Shown here: positions 24,707 to 32,397 of the stretch, piece by piece
Position numbering within the stretch: position 1 is the first letter of the stretch
Layout: each line of letters starts with the position of its first letter
NCBI GenBank assembly: GCA_913020115.1
Contig: CAJWBQ010000029.1
Span: forward strand, 1-60,048
Length of the DNA: 60,048 bases
Reading direction: 5' to 3'
From: an uncultured Cellvibrionales bacterium
GTDB taxonomy: Bacteria > Pseudomonadota > Gammaproteobacteria > Pseudomonadales > Cellvibrionaceae
The notes under the pieces: model-generated
Told to the model about the DNA's origin: nothing
Database searches by the model: none
Seen by the model: only the letters and a program-made list of their open reading frames with translations
Translations under genes and position numbers: made by a program

Positions 24707-25468
24707 TTATTCTTCCAGTAGCGCAATGATATTTTGCGCGACCTTCTTTGCCGACGCGGGGTTTTGCCCGGTAATCAAACGATCTTCTACGACTACGTTT
24801 TCTTCCCAAGCTTTGCCATATACATGGAGCGCACCTCGTTCAATTAACTTGTCTTGTAATAGAAAAGGTACGACTTCAGTAGTCCCCAGTGAGGCTTCCT
24901 CTTCATTTGTAAAAGCCGATACACGCTTGTTTGCGATCAATAATGTTCCATCTGACAACTTGATATTTATAAGAGCTGCATTGCCATGGCACACCGCGGA
25001 AACGATGCCCTTGTTTTCATAAATGACAGAAGAAATACGATCAATGTCTTTATTGTCGGGGAAGTCCCACATAGGACCAGAGCCGCCAGCGAACATGATA
25101 ACTTGATAATCGTTAGGGTTTACTTCCGCTAAGGGAATGCTTTGAATTACCTTAGCCATAAGTTCAGCGTCACCTAAAAAAACCTGGTGGTACTCGTCTT
25201 CCTCTTCGAATGCTTTGTTGTCTACAGGGGCCAACCCACCTTCTATACTGGCGACATCGACGGAATAGCCCGCCTTAGTAAATTCGTAGTAGGGGTGGGT
25301 TAACTCGGGCAACCAAAACCCTGTTTTTCTTCCTGTATCTCCCAGTTCGGTATGACTAGTAAGAACAATGAGTATCTTCTCAGGTTTGTTAACCAGGCCT
25401 TCAGCGTAGCTGATTGCTGGGGTGAACAGGCATAGAATTAACGATGTGACTATTAAGAGTTTTTTCAT
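24707..25468 (-). CDS. DJ-1/PfpI (type 1 glutamine amidotransferase-like) protein, secreted
   Basis: The 253-aa protein has a cleavable signal peptide (MKKLLIVTSLILCLFTPAIS then YAEG) and a DJ-1/PfpI domain with the nucleophile elbow AVCHGNAALINI (Cys near residue 154) and VIMFAGGSGPMWDFPDN. The family includes glyoxalases, chaperones and proteases of the Hsp31/YDR533C branch. A periplasmic place is inferred from the signal peptide. It is divergent from a LysR gene, which probably controls it. Both genes make up the whole cargo of the B-C segment. A second family member lies at 40416. Confidence 0.88.
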   Translation of the reverse strand: MKKLLIVTSLILCLFTPAISYAEGLVNKPEKILIVLTSHTELGDTGRKTGFWLPELTHPYYEFTKAGYSVDVASIEGGLAPVDNKAFEEEDEYHQVFLGDAELMAKVIQSIPLAEVNPNDYQVIMFAGGSGPMWDFPDNKDIDRISSVIYENKGIVSAVCHGNAALINIKLSDGTLLIANKRVSAFTNEEEASLGTTEVVPFLLQDKLIERGALHVYGKAWEENVVVEDRLITGQNPASAKKVAQNIIALLEE

Positions 25469-25647
25469 AATGATTCCCTTGCTGTTGAATCGGTTTAAAG
25501 ATGTCAGTGACTAGATGCCCAAGCCTTATGAGCATTGCTCACAGGCCTGCTGTTACGCTGCGTTCACTTTAATTTATTTCCATATGATTGATAATCCACT
25601 AATATAGAAAGTAACTGTTGAGAATAAGTGGACAATTGAAGGTGAAA

Positions 25648-26559
25648 ATGGAGGGTTTCAGTGCAATCCCTATATTTGTGGCCGTAGTCGAGTGCGGCGG
25701 TTTTTCAGCTGCCGCTCGAAAGCTTGGAGTCTCGAAATCTGCTGTAAGCAAGCGCATCAACCAGCTAGAGCATACTCTCGGGGTTCGTTTGCTGCACCGA
25801 ACTACTCGCAGGCTAAGTCTTACGGAAGCCGGCGAGCGGTATTTTGAGTATGCAGCTCAAGCTTTAATCGCGGCCGGCCAAGCGGAAGACGCCGTGACAG
25901 AGTTACAGGGCGAACCACAAGGAAACCTAAGAATTAGCAGCCCAATGTCATTCGGACGACTGCATGTTGCACCAATGATTCCGCGATTCTTAGAACGCTA
26001 CCCGAAGCTACAGGTTGAGCTGCTCATGGACGACCGACCAATTAATCTCGTGGCAGCAGGGTTTGACGTGGCTATCCGATCTGGGTCTGGAAATTTGCCT
26101 ACCTCAGCACTGATTGCTCGAAAACTCGCACCGTTGCGTAACGTTTTATGCGCGTCACCCGACTACATCGAACGCCACGGTCTACCGAGCACGCCTGCTG
26201 AACTAAGCGAGCACAACTGCATTCTGTTTAGCCTTTCAAGCGACGCAAGCGAGTGGACGTTCGTCAATAACGAAGAACTGGAAACTGTTTCTGTCTCTGG
26301 TAATTATAGGGTCAATAACAGTGAAGCCTTGCTTGAGGCGTTAAGAGGAGGCCTTGGCATTGGTCGATTACCAACATTTATTGCAGGCCCAGATTTGAAA
26401 AGCGGACGGCTGCAAAAACTCTTTGAATCTCATCATATCCCCGACCATACCTTCTACGCCGTCTTTCCTGAGCGGGAATACCTGCCTGCGAAAGTACGGG
26501 CATTCTTGGATTTCGCGGTCGAGTACTTCGGAGAGGACCCCCCTTATTGGGATGCCTAA
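25648..26559 (+). CDS. LysR family transcriptional regulator
   Basis: The 303-aa protein has an N-terminal winged helix-turn-helix (GGFSAAARKLGVSKSAVSKR, HTLGVRLLHRTTRRLSLTEA) and a LysR substrate-binding domain of the type that often controls oxidoreductase and efflux genes (GNLRISSPMSFGRLHVAPMI, AGFDVAIRSG). I chose the ATG at 25648 because GAAGGTG precedes it; an upstream TTG at 25618 would add ten residues before the normal start. It is divergent from the DJ-1 gene, 179 bp away. Confidence 0.92.
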   Translation: MEGFSAIPIFVAVVECGGFSAAARKLGVSKSAVSKRINQLEHTLGVRLLHRTTRRLSLTEAGERYFEYAAQALIAAGQAEDAVTELQGEPQGNLRISSPMSFGRLHVAPMIPRFLERYPKLQVELLMDDRPINLVAAGFDVAIRSGSGNLPTSALIARKLAPLRNVLCASPDYIERHGLPSTPAELSEHNCILFSLSSDASEWTFVNNEELETVSVSGNYRVNNSEALLEALRGGLGIGRLPTFIAGPDLKSGRLQKLFESHHIPDHTFYAVFPEREYLPAKVRAFLDFAVEYFGEDPPYWDA

Positions 26560-26640
26560 TCAAATGAAATTGAAAACTCAGAATTTTGCCAAATCCACTC
26601 TTGAGTGTCTCTATTAATAGTCTTTCAGTCTGGCTCTATC

Positions 26641-26839
26641 TTCATACTGTGTCAGTTATTCTGACGACACCATCACCACAGAGACCAGCCGTCAATATTT
26701 CCGCCAGATTAACCAAGATGTTATGCTTAGCGCTTTGGAACCACACGAACTAGATCAATGCCCCCAACTTCTACCACACACACAGAGCCCAACTATCCAG
26801 ACAGGCACCTCGCGCCCCCCCCTCGACCGTAAGTTCACC
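26641..26839 (+). repeat. Right-end sequence shared by junctions C and E
   Basis: This stretch aligns with 30355-30553. Shared blocks include ACCATCACCAC, TATTTCCGCCA, GCGCTTTG and GATCAATGCCCCCA, up to CTCGACCGTAAGTTCACC at the core. In one frame both copies encode nearly the same peptide (DTITTET, then YFRQI-x-QD and LxAL), which suggests the tail of a lost gene next to the dusA start, possibly the element's integrase. That last point is a guess. Confidence 0.7.
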
Positions 26840-26869
26840 ATTGCGCCGATGATGGACTGGAGCGACTGA
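26758..26869 (+). pseudogene. dusA: dusA 5' fragment at junction C, frameshifted
   Basis: ATG at 26758 starts MPPTSTTHTEPNYPDRHLAP and meets a run of eight C residues at about 26815-26822. With seven Cs the frame would continue into LDRKFTIAPMMDWSD and the TGA at 26867, as at junction E. As written it stops at 26830. The fragment therefore decayed after it was cut from dusA. Confidence 0.75.
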
Positions 26870-26937
26870 ATACAAAACATCTAACAATCAAAGGTTTTGT
26901 AGGGATAACATTTATCTGGGGATAGATTGGGAACACC
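26840..26937 (+). repeat. dusA-type attachment junction C (core plus short left-end arm)
   Basis: The core is 26840-26869 (GCGCCGATGATGGACTGG-AGCGACTGA). The arm continues with CATCTAACAATCAAAGGTTT and GGGGATAGATTGGGAACACC and then diverges at 26938. The second TGGGGA of the arm is changed to TGGGAA, as at junction D. Confidence 0.9.
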
Positions 26938-27242
26938 AGGGGCTTGTCAGACGGTCCCTTGACTAAGGTAATCACGTAGACACCCTAAGCTCCATCTACA
27001 AGCTCCCTCCGTGTAGGATCAGGACCACTATTCAGAATTTCGCATGTCCTGCGCACCGACGATGGCACCCCAACGCTTGCGTTGGGCGTTCATCATGTGT
27101 TGTCTGCAGGATACTGAGAACTTTGCGCTTCCAAAACAAATTTTATCACCACCCGTGAACCCAACAACCCGGGGTCTTCTTCGATTTCTAGCAGCAGTAA
27201 TCCGACTGCGGCTCCGTACAATCCCCATAAGGTAGTAACGCT
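26938..27242. other. 305-bp gap with a short hairpin
   Basis: CCCAACGC (27069-27076) and GCGTTGGG (27079-27086) form a perfect 8-bp hairpin. The outer bases resemble integron GTTRRRY-type ends, but the element is far too short for attC. No gene is seen. Confidence 0.45.
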
Positions 27243-27644
27243 CTATATCAAAGCACTTACTAGACCAATAGCGTTAAGAGAACCCAGCACTATTTCAAAA
27301 CCAAATCCTTGCTTAGTTCGCTTAGTGGGTTCGCCATCTGCCACCCAGCTTACACCGCGCCCTAGCGCATATCCGAGATAAAATATTGTTGTGCTGATGA
27401 GAGAGGTCAGCCTCATTTCTGGCGCCAGAATACCTGACAAAGCAACAATACCAAACAGAGCTGTGATAACTCCCGCACCGCGCATTTCACTCGTCAAATC
27501 GTGGTCTTTTCGTAAATTGTTGGAAGAATCACTCAAAAAGGTGTCCAAGCACAGTGAACCGCTTGGCCTAAGCAGGCGCATGGTGCCTGCAAAAACTAGC
27601 AAAGCCCCTCCTAAAAACAGTGTGATAATTTGAAAAATTTCCAT
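27243..27644 (-). CDS. DUF4345-like small membrane protein
   Basis: The 133-aa protein has four predicted membrane helices: IITLFLGGALLVFAGTM, AGVITALFGIVALSGILAP, LISTTIFYLGYALGRGVSWV and FEIVLGSLNAIGLVSALI. The arrangement, with YALGRxxSxxxDGxP between helices 3 and 4, matches the DUF4345 family of unknown function. The ATG at 27644 follows TGAGGAAAAG and is preferred over one 12 bp upstream that lies inside that ribosome binding site. It sits 216 bp downstream of the SRPBCC gene on the same strand. Confidence 0.75.
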   Translation of the reverse strand: MEIFQIITLFLGGALLVFAGTMRLLRPSGSLCLDTFLSDSSNNLRKDHDLTSEMRGAGVITALFGIVALSGILAPEMRLTSLISTTIFYLGYALGRGVSWVADGEPTKRTKQGFGFEIVLGSLNAIGLVSALI

Positions 27645-27860
27645 TCTTTTCCTCATGATATTTGGTCTATATTAACGAACATTTAAACGCATGATTTCTG
27701 TACGTGTTAACCACATTATTTCCTAAATATCAGGGCTGCTTTGTGACATCTACCATCACCAACACGCCTCCATTGGAAAATCTGGCTAAGCGAACTCATC
27801 TCACTGAAACCTTGCAGACAAAAACTGTCCAATCTTGCCCAACGACGTAAGATAATTAAT

Positions 27861-28361
27861 CTATTTATAAGATTTAAAAACTTCCGAATAATTAGACGAA
27901 TTTACTGTCTTCCCAGTTTCTATGAAATATTTCAATCCAAAAAGGTGTTGAACGAGACCTTTACCTAATTGACCTCTCATCAAATATTTCATAAATCCTG
28001 GAGAAAATGAAACAAAAGAAGTCATCTTTACTTCCGCCACTTCGTTGCCTGTCATACTTCCAATTGAGGACAACTCATAGGTGGCAGACATCTCTTTTAT
28101 AAATGGAAGGTTGTGTTCCGTCACTACAACCGTAAAGTTATTATTTTCATCGATTTCAGTTATCTTTTCGTCGAGAGATAACCTGCCATTAAACTGACAA
28201 CGCCTTGTACAATTCAATTCGCCTCTTGTTGCCTTGTGCATATAGTTCGAAGATATGATTCCTGGATTGTGTACATGAATATCACCATACTGAGTGAACA
28301 GAACCTCCCATATTTTTTCTTTTGGGGCATTAATTACTTCTCTAAATTCTGATTTGTTCAT
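27861..28361 (-). CDS. SRPBCC-fold (polyketide cyclase/START-like) protein
   Basis: The 166-aa protein begins SEFREVINAPKEKIWEVLFT, the typical first strand and helix of SRPBCC ligand-binding proteins, and has a C-terminal helix GFMKYLMRGQLGKGLVQHLF. It should bind a hydrophobic ligand in the cytoplasm; no enzymatic residue can be assigned. It is divergent from the HxlR gene, with a long inverted repeat between them that is probably an HxlR operator. Confidence 0.75.
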   Translation of the reverse strand: MNKSEFREVINAPKEKIWEVLFTQYGDIHVHNPGIISSNYMHKATRGELNCTRRCQFNGRLSLDEKITEIDENNNFTVVVTEHNLPFIKEMSATYELSSIGSMTGNEVAEVKMTSFVSFSPGFMKYLMRGQLGKGLVQHLFGLKYFIETGKTVNSSNYSEVFKSYK

Positions 28362-28561
28362 TAATATATTTACCTCGAATAGTACTGCACAAAATTCCTA
28401 AAGCCGCAAAAACCGAAAGTAGTGCAAAGCGGTGCTTTTAATTTCCCGGCAATCAGTCCGTTGGCAGTAGCCCGCCACAACAGGGTCATCTGCACAGCTA
28501 TGACATGTATAAGCACAGCGACACTCTCCCGATAAATTAGAAGAGGATCGCCCTACTATAG

Positions 28562-28618
28562 TTACTTACGATTTTGAAGCAACGAAGCTTATATCAGTGA
28601 CTTCAATTTCGCAAGTAA
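28562..28618. promoter_or_regulatory. Inverted repeat, probable HxlR operator
   Basis: TTACTTACGATTTTGAAG (28562-28579) and CTTCAATTTCGCAAGTAA (28601-28618) are inverted copies with 15 of 18 positions paired and a 21-bp spacer, 40 bp before the HxlR start and within the divergent promoter of the SRPBCC gene. Confidence 0.55.
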
Positions 28619-28657
28619 TTAAGTTAATATTCCTGAATCGCTGCAGAGAGGTTTAGC

Positions 28658-29020
28658 ATGAGTTCTGACAATCAATTTTTACGTTCTGGCTGCCCTATTG
28701 TGAACGGCTTGGATATATTTGGTGATAGGTGGACATTGGTTATTATTAGGGACCTAGTCTGTGGCAAAGAAACTTATTCTGAGCTAGCTGACTCACCTGA
28801 GAAGATACCCACCAACAGGCTGGCAGAAAGATTAAAAATGTTAGAAGCCGAAAATATGTTAGTAAAAGAGCTATATCAGTCGAAACCCAAAAGATATAAG
28901 TATGTGTTAACCAAAAAAGGGAGGGATATCTTACCAATCCTTCAAGACATCGCTAAATGGGGTAACAATTACGTCGAGGGAACTTGGGCTCCCCAAGAGT
29001 GGTTTATGGAGACTGTCTGA
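28658..29020 (+). CDS. HxlR family transcriptional regulator
   Basis: The 120-aa winged helix-turn-helix protein has the HxlR signature: an N-terminal Cys followed by a conserved start (CPIVNGLDIFGDRWTLVIIR), the recognition region EKIPTNRLAERLKMLEAENM and the wing YVLTKKGRDILPIL. Such proteins sense thiol-reactive or aldehyde stress through the N-terminal Cys (Cys12 here). GAGAGG precedes the ATG. It is divergent from the SRPBCC gene and probably controls it and the downstream DUF4345 gene. Confidence 0.9.
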   Translation: MSSDNQFLRSGCPIVNGLDIFGDRWTLVIIRDLVCGKETYSELADSPEKIPTNRLAERLKMLEAENMLVKELYQSKPKRYKYVLTKKGRDILPILQDIAKWGNNYVEGTWAPQEWFMETV

Positions 29021-29347
29021 CGTCAGGATGGACTTCCCAGGGCTTATTAGGCGCTTCTAGTCTCGAATATTGTAGGTTTTCTACCTTAATGTAGATTTCT
29101 TCAAGCGCGTCCATGGCTATGCACAAATTACAGTAGAACAAACCCACAGACTGGCATTAAAGGGCCGTTGCGATACCGCCGTTCTTTTTCAGCTCCCCCC
29201 AGTATTTCAGGAACATTTTGTGAATATGCCTGTTGCAAAAATAGGCTAGAATAGGCAAAAACTGTAACGAGACGAAGAGTTAACAAACCTTGAAAAACAG
29301 CTCAAAAAGCGATAACTACACAGCCTGAACCGAATAGAGCTTTTTCT
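29021..29347. other. Right-end sequence before junction D
   Basis: From about 29240, words such as GCAAAAATAGGCTAGAATAG and AAGAGTTAACAAACCTTGA match the right end before junction G (44362-44420). The frame leading into the core reads NRAFSITPMMDWSD but has an upstream TGA and no start codon, so the dusA fragment is decayed. Confidence 0.6.
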
Positions 29348-29512
29348 ATTACGCCAATGATGGATTGGAGCGACTGAATAAAAAATAGTTAACAATCAAA
29401 GGTTTTGTAGGGATAACATTTCTCTGGGGATAGATTGGGAACACTAGGGAAAGGAATTCTGACGTGCTTTTGATCACAATGTGAATCTATAATGCGACGT
29501 TTTTGACTGAGA
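29348..29512 (+). repeat. dusA-type attachment junction D
   Basis: The core 29348-29377 reads ACGCCAATGATGGATTGG-AGCGACTGA, three changes from the commonest copy. The arm continues AATAGTTAACAATCAAAGG, TCTCTGGGGATAGATTGGGA and TTTTGATCACAATGTGAATC, and fades after about 29512. It borders the toxin-antitoxin segment. Confidence 0.88.
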
Positions 29513-29565
29513 TTTCTGGACGCCCATCATTATTAAAATTGACACAAGCAGCTGGTATTAACCTG

Positions 29566-29964
29566 TTACCAAATTGTCTTAACATGCTTATATGCCAATA
29601 TTTTTTCATCAGCCGTGATCAATGGAAAAGATGTGTGTCTGGCTAATGCGACAATCATGCGGTCAGCCGGATCTTTGTGAAATTCTCCAGGAAGACAGGT
29701 TGACTTAACGCCCACCGAATTATCAACAGGCACAAACTCTACAGCAGGAATCTTCTCGACTTCAGCTAACCATGAATCGACATCCATGTTTAATGTTAAA
29801 CGCCCTCGGTTGACCAACATGCCAATTTCCCATGCAGAAATTGAAGAGATCAGAATGCTCCGATCCTGTGCCTGATGTTTAGCAATCGCCCTTTTTGCTT
29901 TTTGAGAGAGCTTGCCATCACCCGACATCCACCAAAGCAGCACATGTGTATCTAGAACAATCAA
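29566..29964 (-). CDS. PIN-domain toxin (VapC-like)
   Basis: The 132-aa PIN nuclease begins MIVLDTHVLLWWMSGDGKLS with the first acidic residue Asp5, has Glu near residue 46 in SISAWEIGMLVNRGR, and the DPADRMIVALAR segment (about 98-109) with the central Asp residues. VapC-like toxins cleave RNA. The gene overlaps the antitoxin gene by ATGA, as usual for such pairs. The pair is the only cargo of the 1.2-kb D-E segment. Confidence 0.92.
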   Translation of the reverse strand: MIVLDTHVLLWWMSGDGKLSQKAKRAIAKHQAQDRSILISSISAWEIGMLVNRGRLTLNMDVDSWLAEVEKIPAVEFVPVDNSVGVKSTCLPGEFHKDPADRMIVALARHTSFPLITADEKILAYKHVKTIW

Positions 29965-30191
29965 TTTGCAGATTCCCAGTCGTCGTCAGAAATCGGCTCC
30001 AAGGGATCTAAAAATTCTACCACGCTGCCCTTAAGGCGTTCGATAGGGTCGATATCATTAGAAATATAGGCTTTGAGTTCCAGCACGGGTTTTCCATGAT
30101 CGGTGATTACAAGAGACTCCCCGCCCTGCTCAATAGCACGCATAATCTCTAGCGCTTTTGGCTTAAATTGGGATTTCGACAGATGCTGCAT
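29961..30191 (-). CDS. Phd/YefM-type antitoxin
   Basis: The 76-aa protein starts MQHLSKSQFKPKALEIMRAI and has the Phd/YefM core SLVITDHGKPVLELKAY (about 27-43). The acidic C-terminus FLDPLEPISDDDWES should bind the PIN toxin. Antitoxin precedes toxin with a 4-bp overlap, so they are translationally coupled. Two overlapping inverted repeats at 30231-30266, 40-75 bp upstream, are candidate autoregulatory operators. Confidence 0.92.
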   Translation of the reverse strand: MQHLSKSQFKPKALEIMRAIEQGGESLVITDHGKPVLELKAYISNDIDPIERLKGSVVEFLDPLEPISDDDWESAN

Positions 30192-30230
30192 GTAAGCTCC
30201 TAGCTAATTTCGAATGTTTCTAGCGGTAAA

Positions 30231-30266
30231 TCATAACAGCGATTATGACCACGGGCAATGGTCATA
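30231..30266. promoter_or_regulatory. Inverted repeats upstream of antitoxin
   Basis: TATGACCA (30244-30251) and TGGTCATA (30259-30266) are perfect arms with a 7-bp spacer; TCATAA (30231-30236) and TTATGA (30243-30248) form a second, overlapping dyad. They fit antitoxin binding sites. Confidence 0.5.
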
Positions 30267-30354
30267 TATTACGCATATCCAGAAGCGCTGAATTCGCACC
30301 GCGTAGGATCAAGTATTGAGAATTATCAGTAGCTATGCAGCCCGACTCCAATTT

Positions 30355-30553
30355 CATTCTGTGACGGTAATTTTGACACAACCATCACCACTGAGACAAA
30401 CCCTCGTTATTTCCGCCAAATCAGCCAAGATGATATGCTTGGCGCTTTGTAACTATACGAATCAGATCAATGCCCCCAGCTTCTACTACAGACAGCCAGA
30501 GTTCAAATACTCAGAAAAGTGCCTCGCGCCCCGCCCTCGACCGTAAGTTCACC
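30355..30553 (+). repeat. Right-end sequence shared by junctions E and C
   Basis: This copy matches 26641-26839 in order and spacing and leads straight into the core. The peptide-coding stretch ends at a TAA near 30451, 19 bp before the dusA-type ATG, whereas the C copy stays open, so the two have decayed differently. Confidence 0.7.
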
Positions 30554-30601
30554 ATTGCACCCATGATGGATTGGAGCGACATTAAAATATTATTATATTA
30601 A
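30470..30601 (+). pseudogene. dusA: dusA 5' fragment at junction E, in frame
   Basis: ATG at 30470 opens a 43-codon frame: MPPASTTDSQSSNTQKSA, a short linker, then LDRKFTIAPMMDWSD, then a foreign tail IKILLY and TAA. The N-terminal tail is unrelated to normal DusA and is supplied by the element; the conserved part is the DusA barrel start. It is the longest intact replacement start in the array. Confidence 0.85.
30554..30580 (+). repeat. dusA-type attachment junction E (core only)
   Basis: The core reads GCACCCATGATGGATTGGAG and then CGAC. Similarity stops exactly at the last base of the Asp codon: ATTAAAATATTATT follows in place of TGAATA and the conserved arm. The abrupt end maps the cross-over point and shows that a different type of left end adjoins here. 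The AbiE genes lie to its right. Confidence 0.85.
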
Positions 30602-30741
30602 TCAATGATTTATAAGTTCAGAAAATCGATGATTGCATTATAGTTGCACCGAGCACGAAGAACCTACCTGAAAATAGGGATTTATAGGTCAGCATTGAAT
30701 AGCAGCTTTGATTGTCGATACAATCCCTTCACCTCACCAGC

Positions 30742-30787
30742 GTTCCATATTGACGGTATATGTTGACATGTACCGTCAATATGGAAC
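30742..30787. promoter_or_regulatory. 17-bp perfect inverted repeat upstream of abiEi
   Basis: GTTCCATATTGACGGTA (30742-30758) and TACCGTCAATATGGAAC (30771-30787) are perfect inverted copies with a 12-bp spacer containing TTGACA. The second arm ends 10 bp before the chosen abiEi start. AbiEi antitoxins are known to repress their operons by binding inverted repeats in the promoter, which this fits. Confidence 0.75.
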
Positions 30788-30797
30788 ATCATTAGAC

Positions 30798-31406
30798 ATG
30801 CAATCAAAAACTCATTATCAGCAAGTTCTGGATCTGGCCACTACTCGTGGCCTGATTCGGAGCCAAGACCTGAACGCTATCAAGGTGCCGAGAGTTGTTC
30901 TCTCGCGTATGGTCAAACGTGGCCAGCTCACGCGGCTTGATCGTGGGCTTTACTCTATCCCTGACCGTTCTGTTTCTGAACACACCAGCCTAGCCGAGGT
31001 TTGCAGTAAATACCCTAAGGTTCAGGTGTGCCTACTCTCCGCGCTTCGATTTCATAATCTCACAACCCAAGCACCTTATGAGGTTTGGGTGGCGATAGCG
31101 AACAAGGACCATGCTCCTTCCATGAGCTATCCATCACTGCGAGTCGTGCGCTTTTCTGGCAAGGCGCTCACCGAAGGCATTGAAAAGCATTTGATTGAAG
31201 GTGTTGAAATACAAGTCACCTGCGTAGCCAAAACAGTGACCGATTGCTTTAAGTTTCGCAACAAAATCGGTCTGGATGTGGCGCTCGAAGCGCTCAACGA
31301 AGCATGGAACGCCAAGCGCGTAACAATGGACGAACTATGGCGGTATGCCGAGATCTGTCGTGTCACGAATGTAATTCGCCCATATCTTGAGAGTATAGTT
31401 TCATGA
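30798..31406 (+). CDS. abiEi: AbiEi-type antitoxin (type IV toxin-antitoxin)
   Basis: The protein has about 202 aa from the ATG at 30798. An N-terminal winged helix-turn-helix (VLDLATTRGLIRSQDLNAIK, VVLSRMVKRGQLTRLDRGLY) is followed by the AbiEi C-terminal domain (about 70-195, with VAKTVTDCFKFRNKIGLDVA). An open frame runs upstream to 30708, but that would place the operator inside the gene, and the AbiEi family normally begins just before the helix-turn-helix. It counters AbiEii and represses the operon. It overlaps the toxin gene by ATGA. Confidence 0.9.
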   Translation: MQSKTHYQQVLDLATTRGLIRSQDLNAIKVPRVVLSRMVKRGQLTRLDRGLYSIPDRSVSEHTSLAEVCSKYPKVQVCLLSALRFHNLTTQAPYEVWVAIANKDHAPSMSYPSLRVVRFSGKALTEGIEKHLIEGVEIQVTCVAKTVTDCFKFRNKIGLDVALEALNEAWNAKRVTMDELWRYAEICRVTNVIRPYLESIVS

Positions 31407-32308
31407 GTCCGCGAAATGTGGCCGCATCTGTACGTGCCAAACTGTTAAACCGCGCAAGAGAAACCGGGCAAGATTTCAATCTGGTACTCACTCGCTATGC
31501 CCTGGAACGCTTGCTGTATCGCGTCAGTGTGTCAGACCATTGCAACGATTTTTTGCTCAAAGGTGCACTACTCTTTGATCTTTGGTTTGACGTCCCCCAT
31601 CGCCCTACCCGAGATGCTGACTTCCTTGGCTTCGGGTCAGCCGAGTTGCCTTACCTTCAGAATCTATTCAAGGAATTATGCTCCTTTAATGTGAATGACG
31701 GAATTCTATTTCAAAATGAAACCGTTATTGCAAAGGAGATCCGCAAGGATTCAAACTACGCTGGCGTCAGGATAACGTTGTTGTGTGTTCTCGACGGAGC
31801 CCGATGCCAAGTTCAGGTAGATATCGGGTTTGGCGATGCCGTAACGCCCTCGCCGCAAACCGTCGACTATCCCGTAATTCTGCCAGAATTTGAATCCCCC
31901 AAATTACGAGTTTACCCTCACTACACAGTTGTTGCCGAAAAATTCCATGCCATAACATCACTGGGAATCGCCAATAGCAGAATGAAAGATTATTTCGACC
32001 TATGGGTGTTGTCACAACACTCGACGTTCAACGGCAAAACGCTCAAGCAAGCTATTGCCGCCACGTTCAAACGTCGAAAAACGCTACTGCCTGAGAAAGC
32101 ACCCTTTGGACTCAGCGAGGCGTTTACGATAGACACACAGAAACAAACACAGTGGCACGCATTCATACAAAAAAACAACTTAAGCGCCGCAACCTTGCCC
32201 GAGATAACAAATACTTTGTCTGATTTTCTAATGCCAGCAGTAACATCATCACTAAACGATACAGAGTTTTCCCTAGAATGGGAGTCAGGTGGCCCATGGT
32301 CAAATTGA
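31403..32308 (+). CDS. abiEii: AbiEii nucleotidyltransferase toxin
   Basis: The 301-aa protein belongs to the AbiEii/AbiGii (DUF1814) nucleotidyltransferases: LKGALLFDLWFDVPHRPTRD followed by ADFLGFG carries the KG and RPTRDxD core motifs, and QVDIGFGDAV supplies a further acidic residue. KLRVYPHYTVVAEKFHAITS and NSRMKDYFDLW are the later family motifs. It is a nucleotide-transferring bacteriostatic toxin, and AbiE systems can abort phage infection and stabilise mobile DNA. With abiEi it is the only cargo of the E-F segment. Confidence 0.93.
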   Translation: MSPRNVAASVRAKLLNRARETGQDFNLVLTRYALERLLYRVSVSDHCNDFLLKGALLFDLWFDVPHRPTRDADFLGFGSAELPYLQNLFKELCSFNVNDGILFQNETVIAKEIRKDSNYAGVRITLLCVLDGARCQVQVDIGFGDAVTPSPQTVDYPVILPEFESPKLRVYPHYTVVAEKFHAITSLGIANSRMKDYFDLWVLSQHSTFNGKTLKQAIAATFKRRKTLLPEKAPFGLSEAFTIDTQKQTQWHAFIQKNNLSAATLPEITNTLSDFLMPAVTSSLNDTEFSLEWESGGPWSN

Positions 32309-32397
32309 CTCTATCAACAGGTTGCTGGAGTGGTATGATTGCGCCATAGATGATCACGCTTTGTGGTCGCTCATACATCGATAAACGCAAGCTAAAT

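Noticed and set aside
27069..27086. CCCAACGC-TT-GCGTTGGG as an attC site
   Set aside because: It is an 18-bp hairpin only; attC sites are at least about 55 bp and have two box pairs.
30316..30546. A 76-codon plus-strand frame before junction E as a gene
   Set aside because: It runs through the shared right end in a frame different from the conserved peptide and from the dusA fragment, and the homologous C copy does not keep it.
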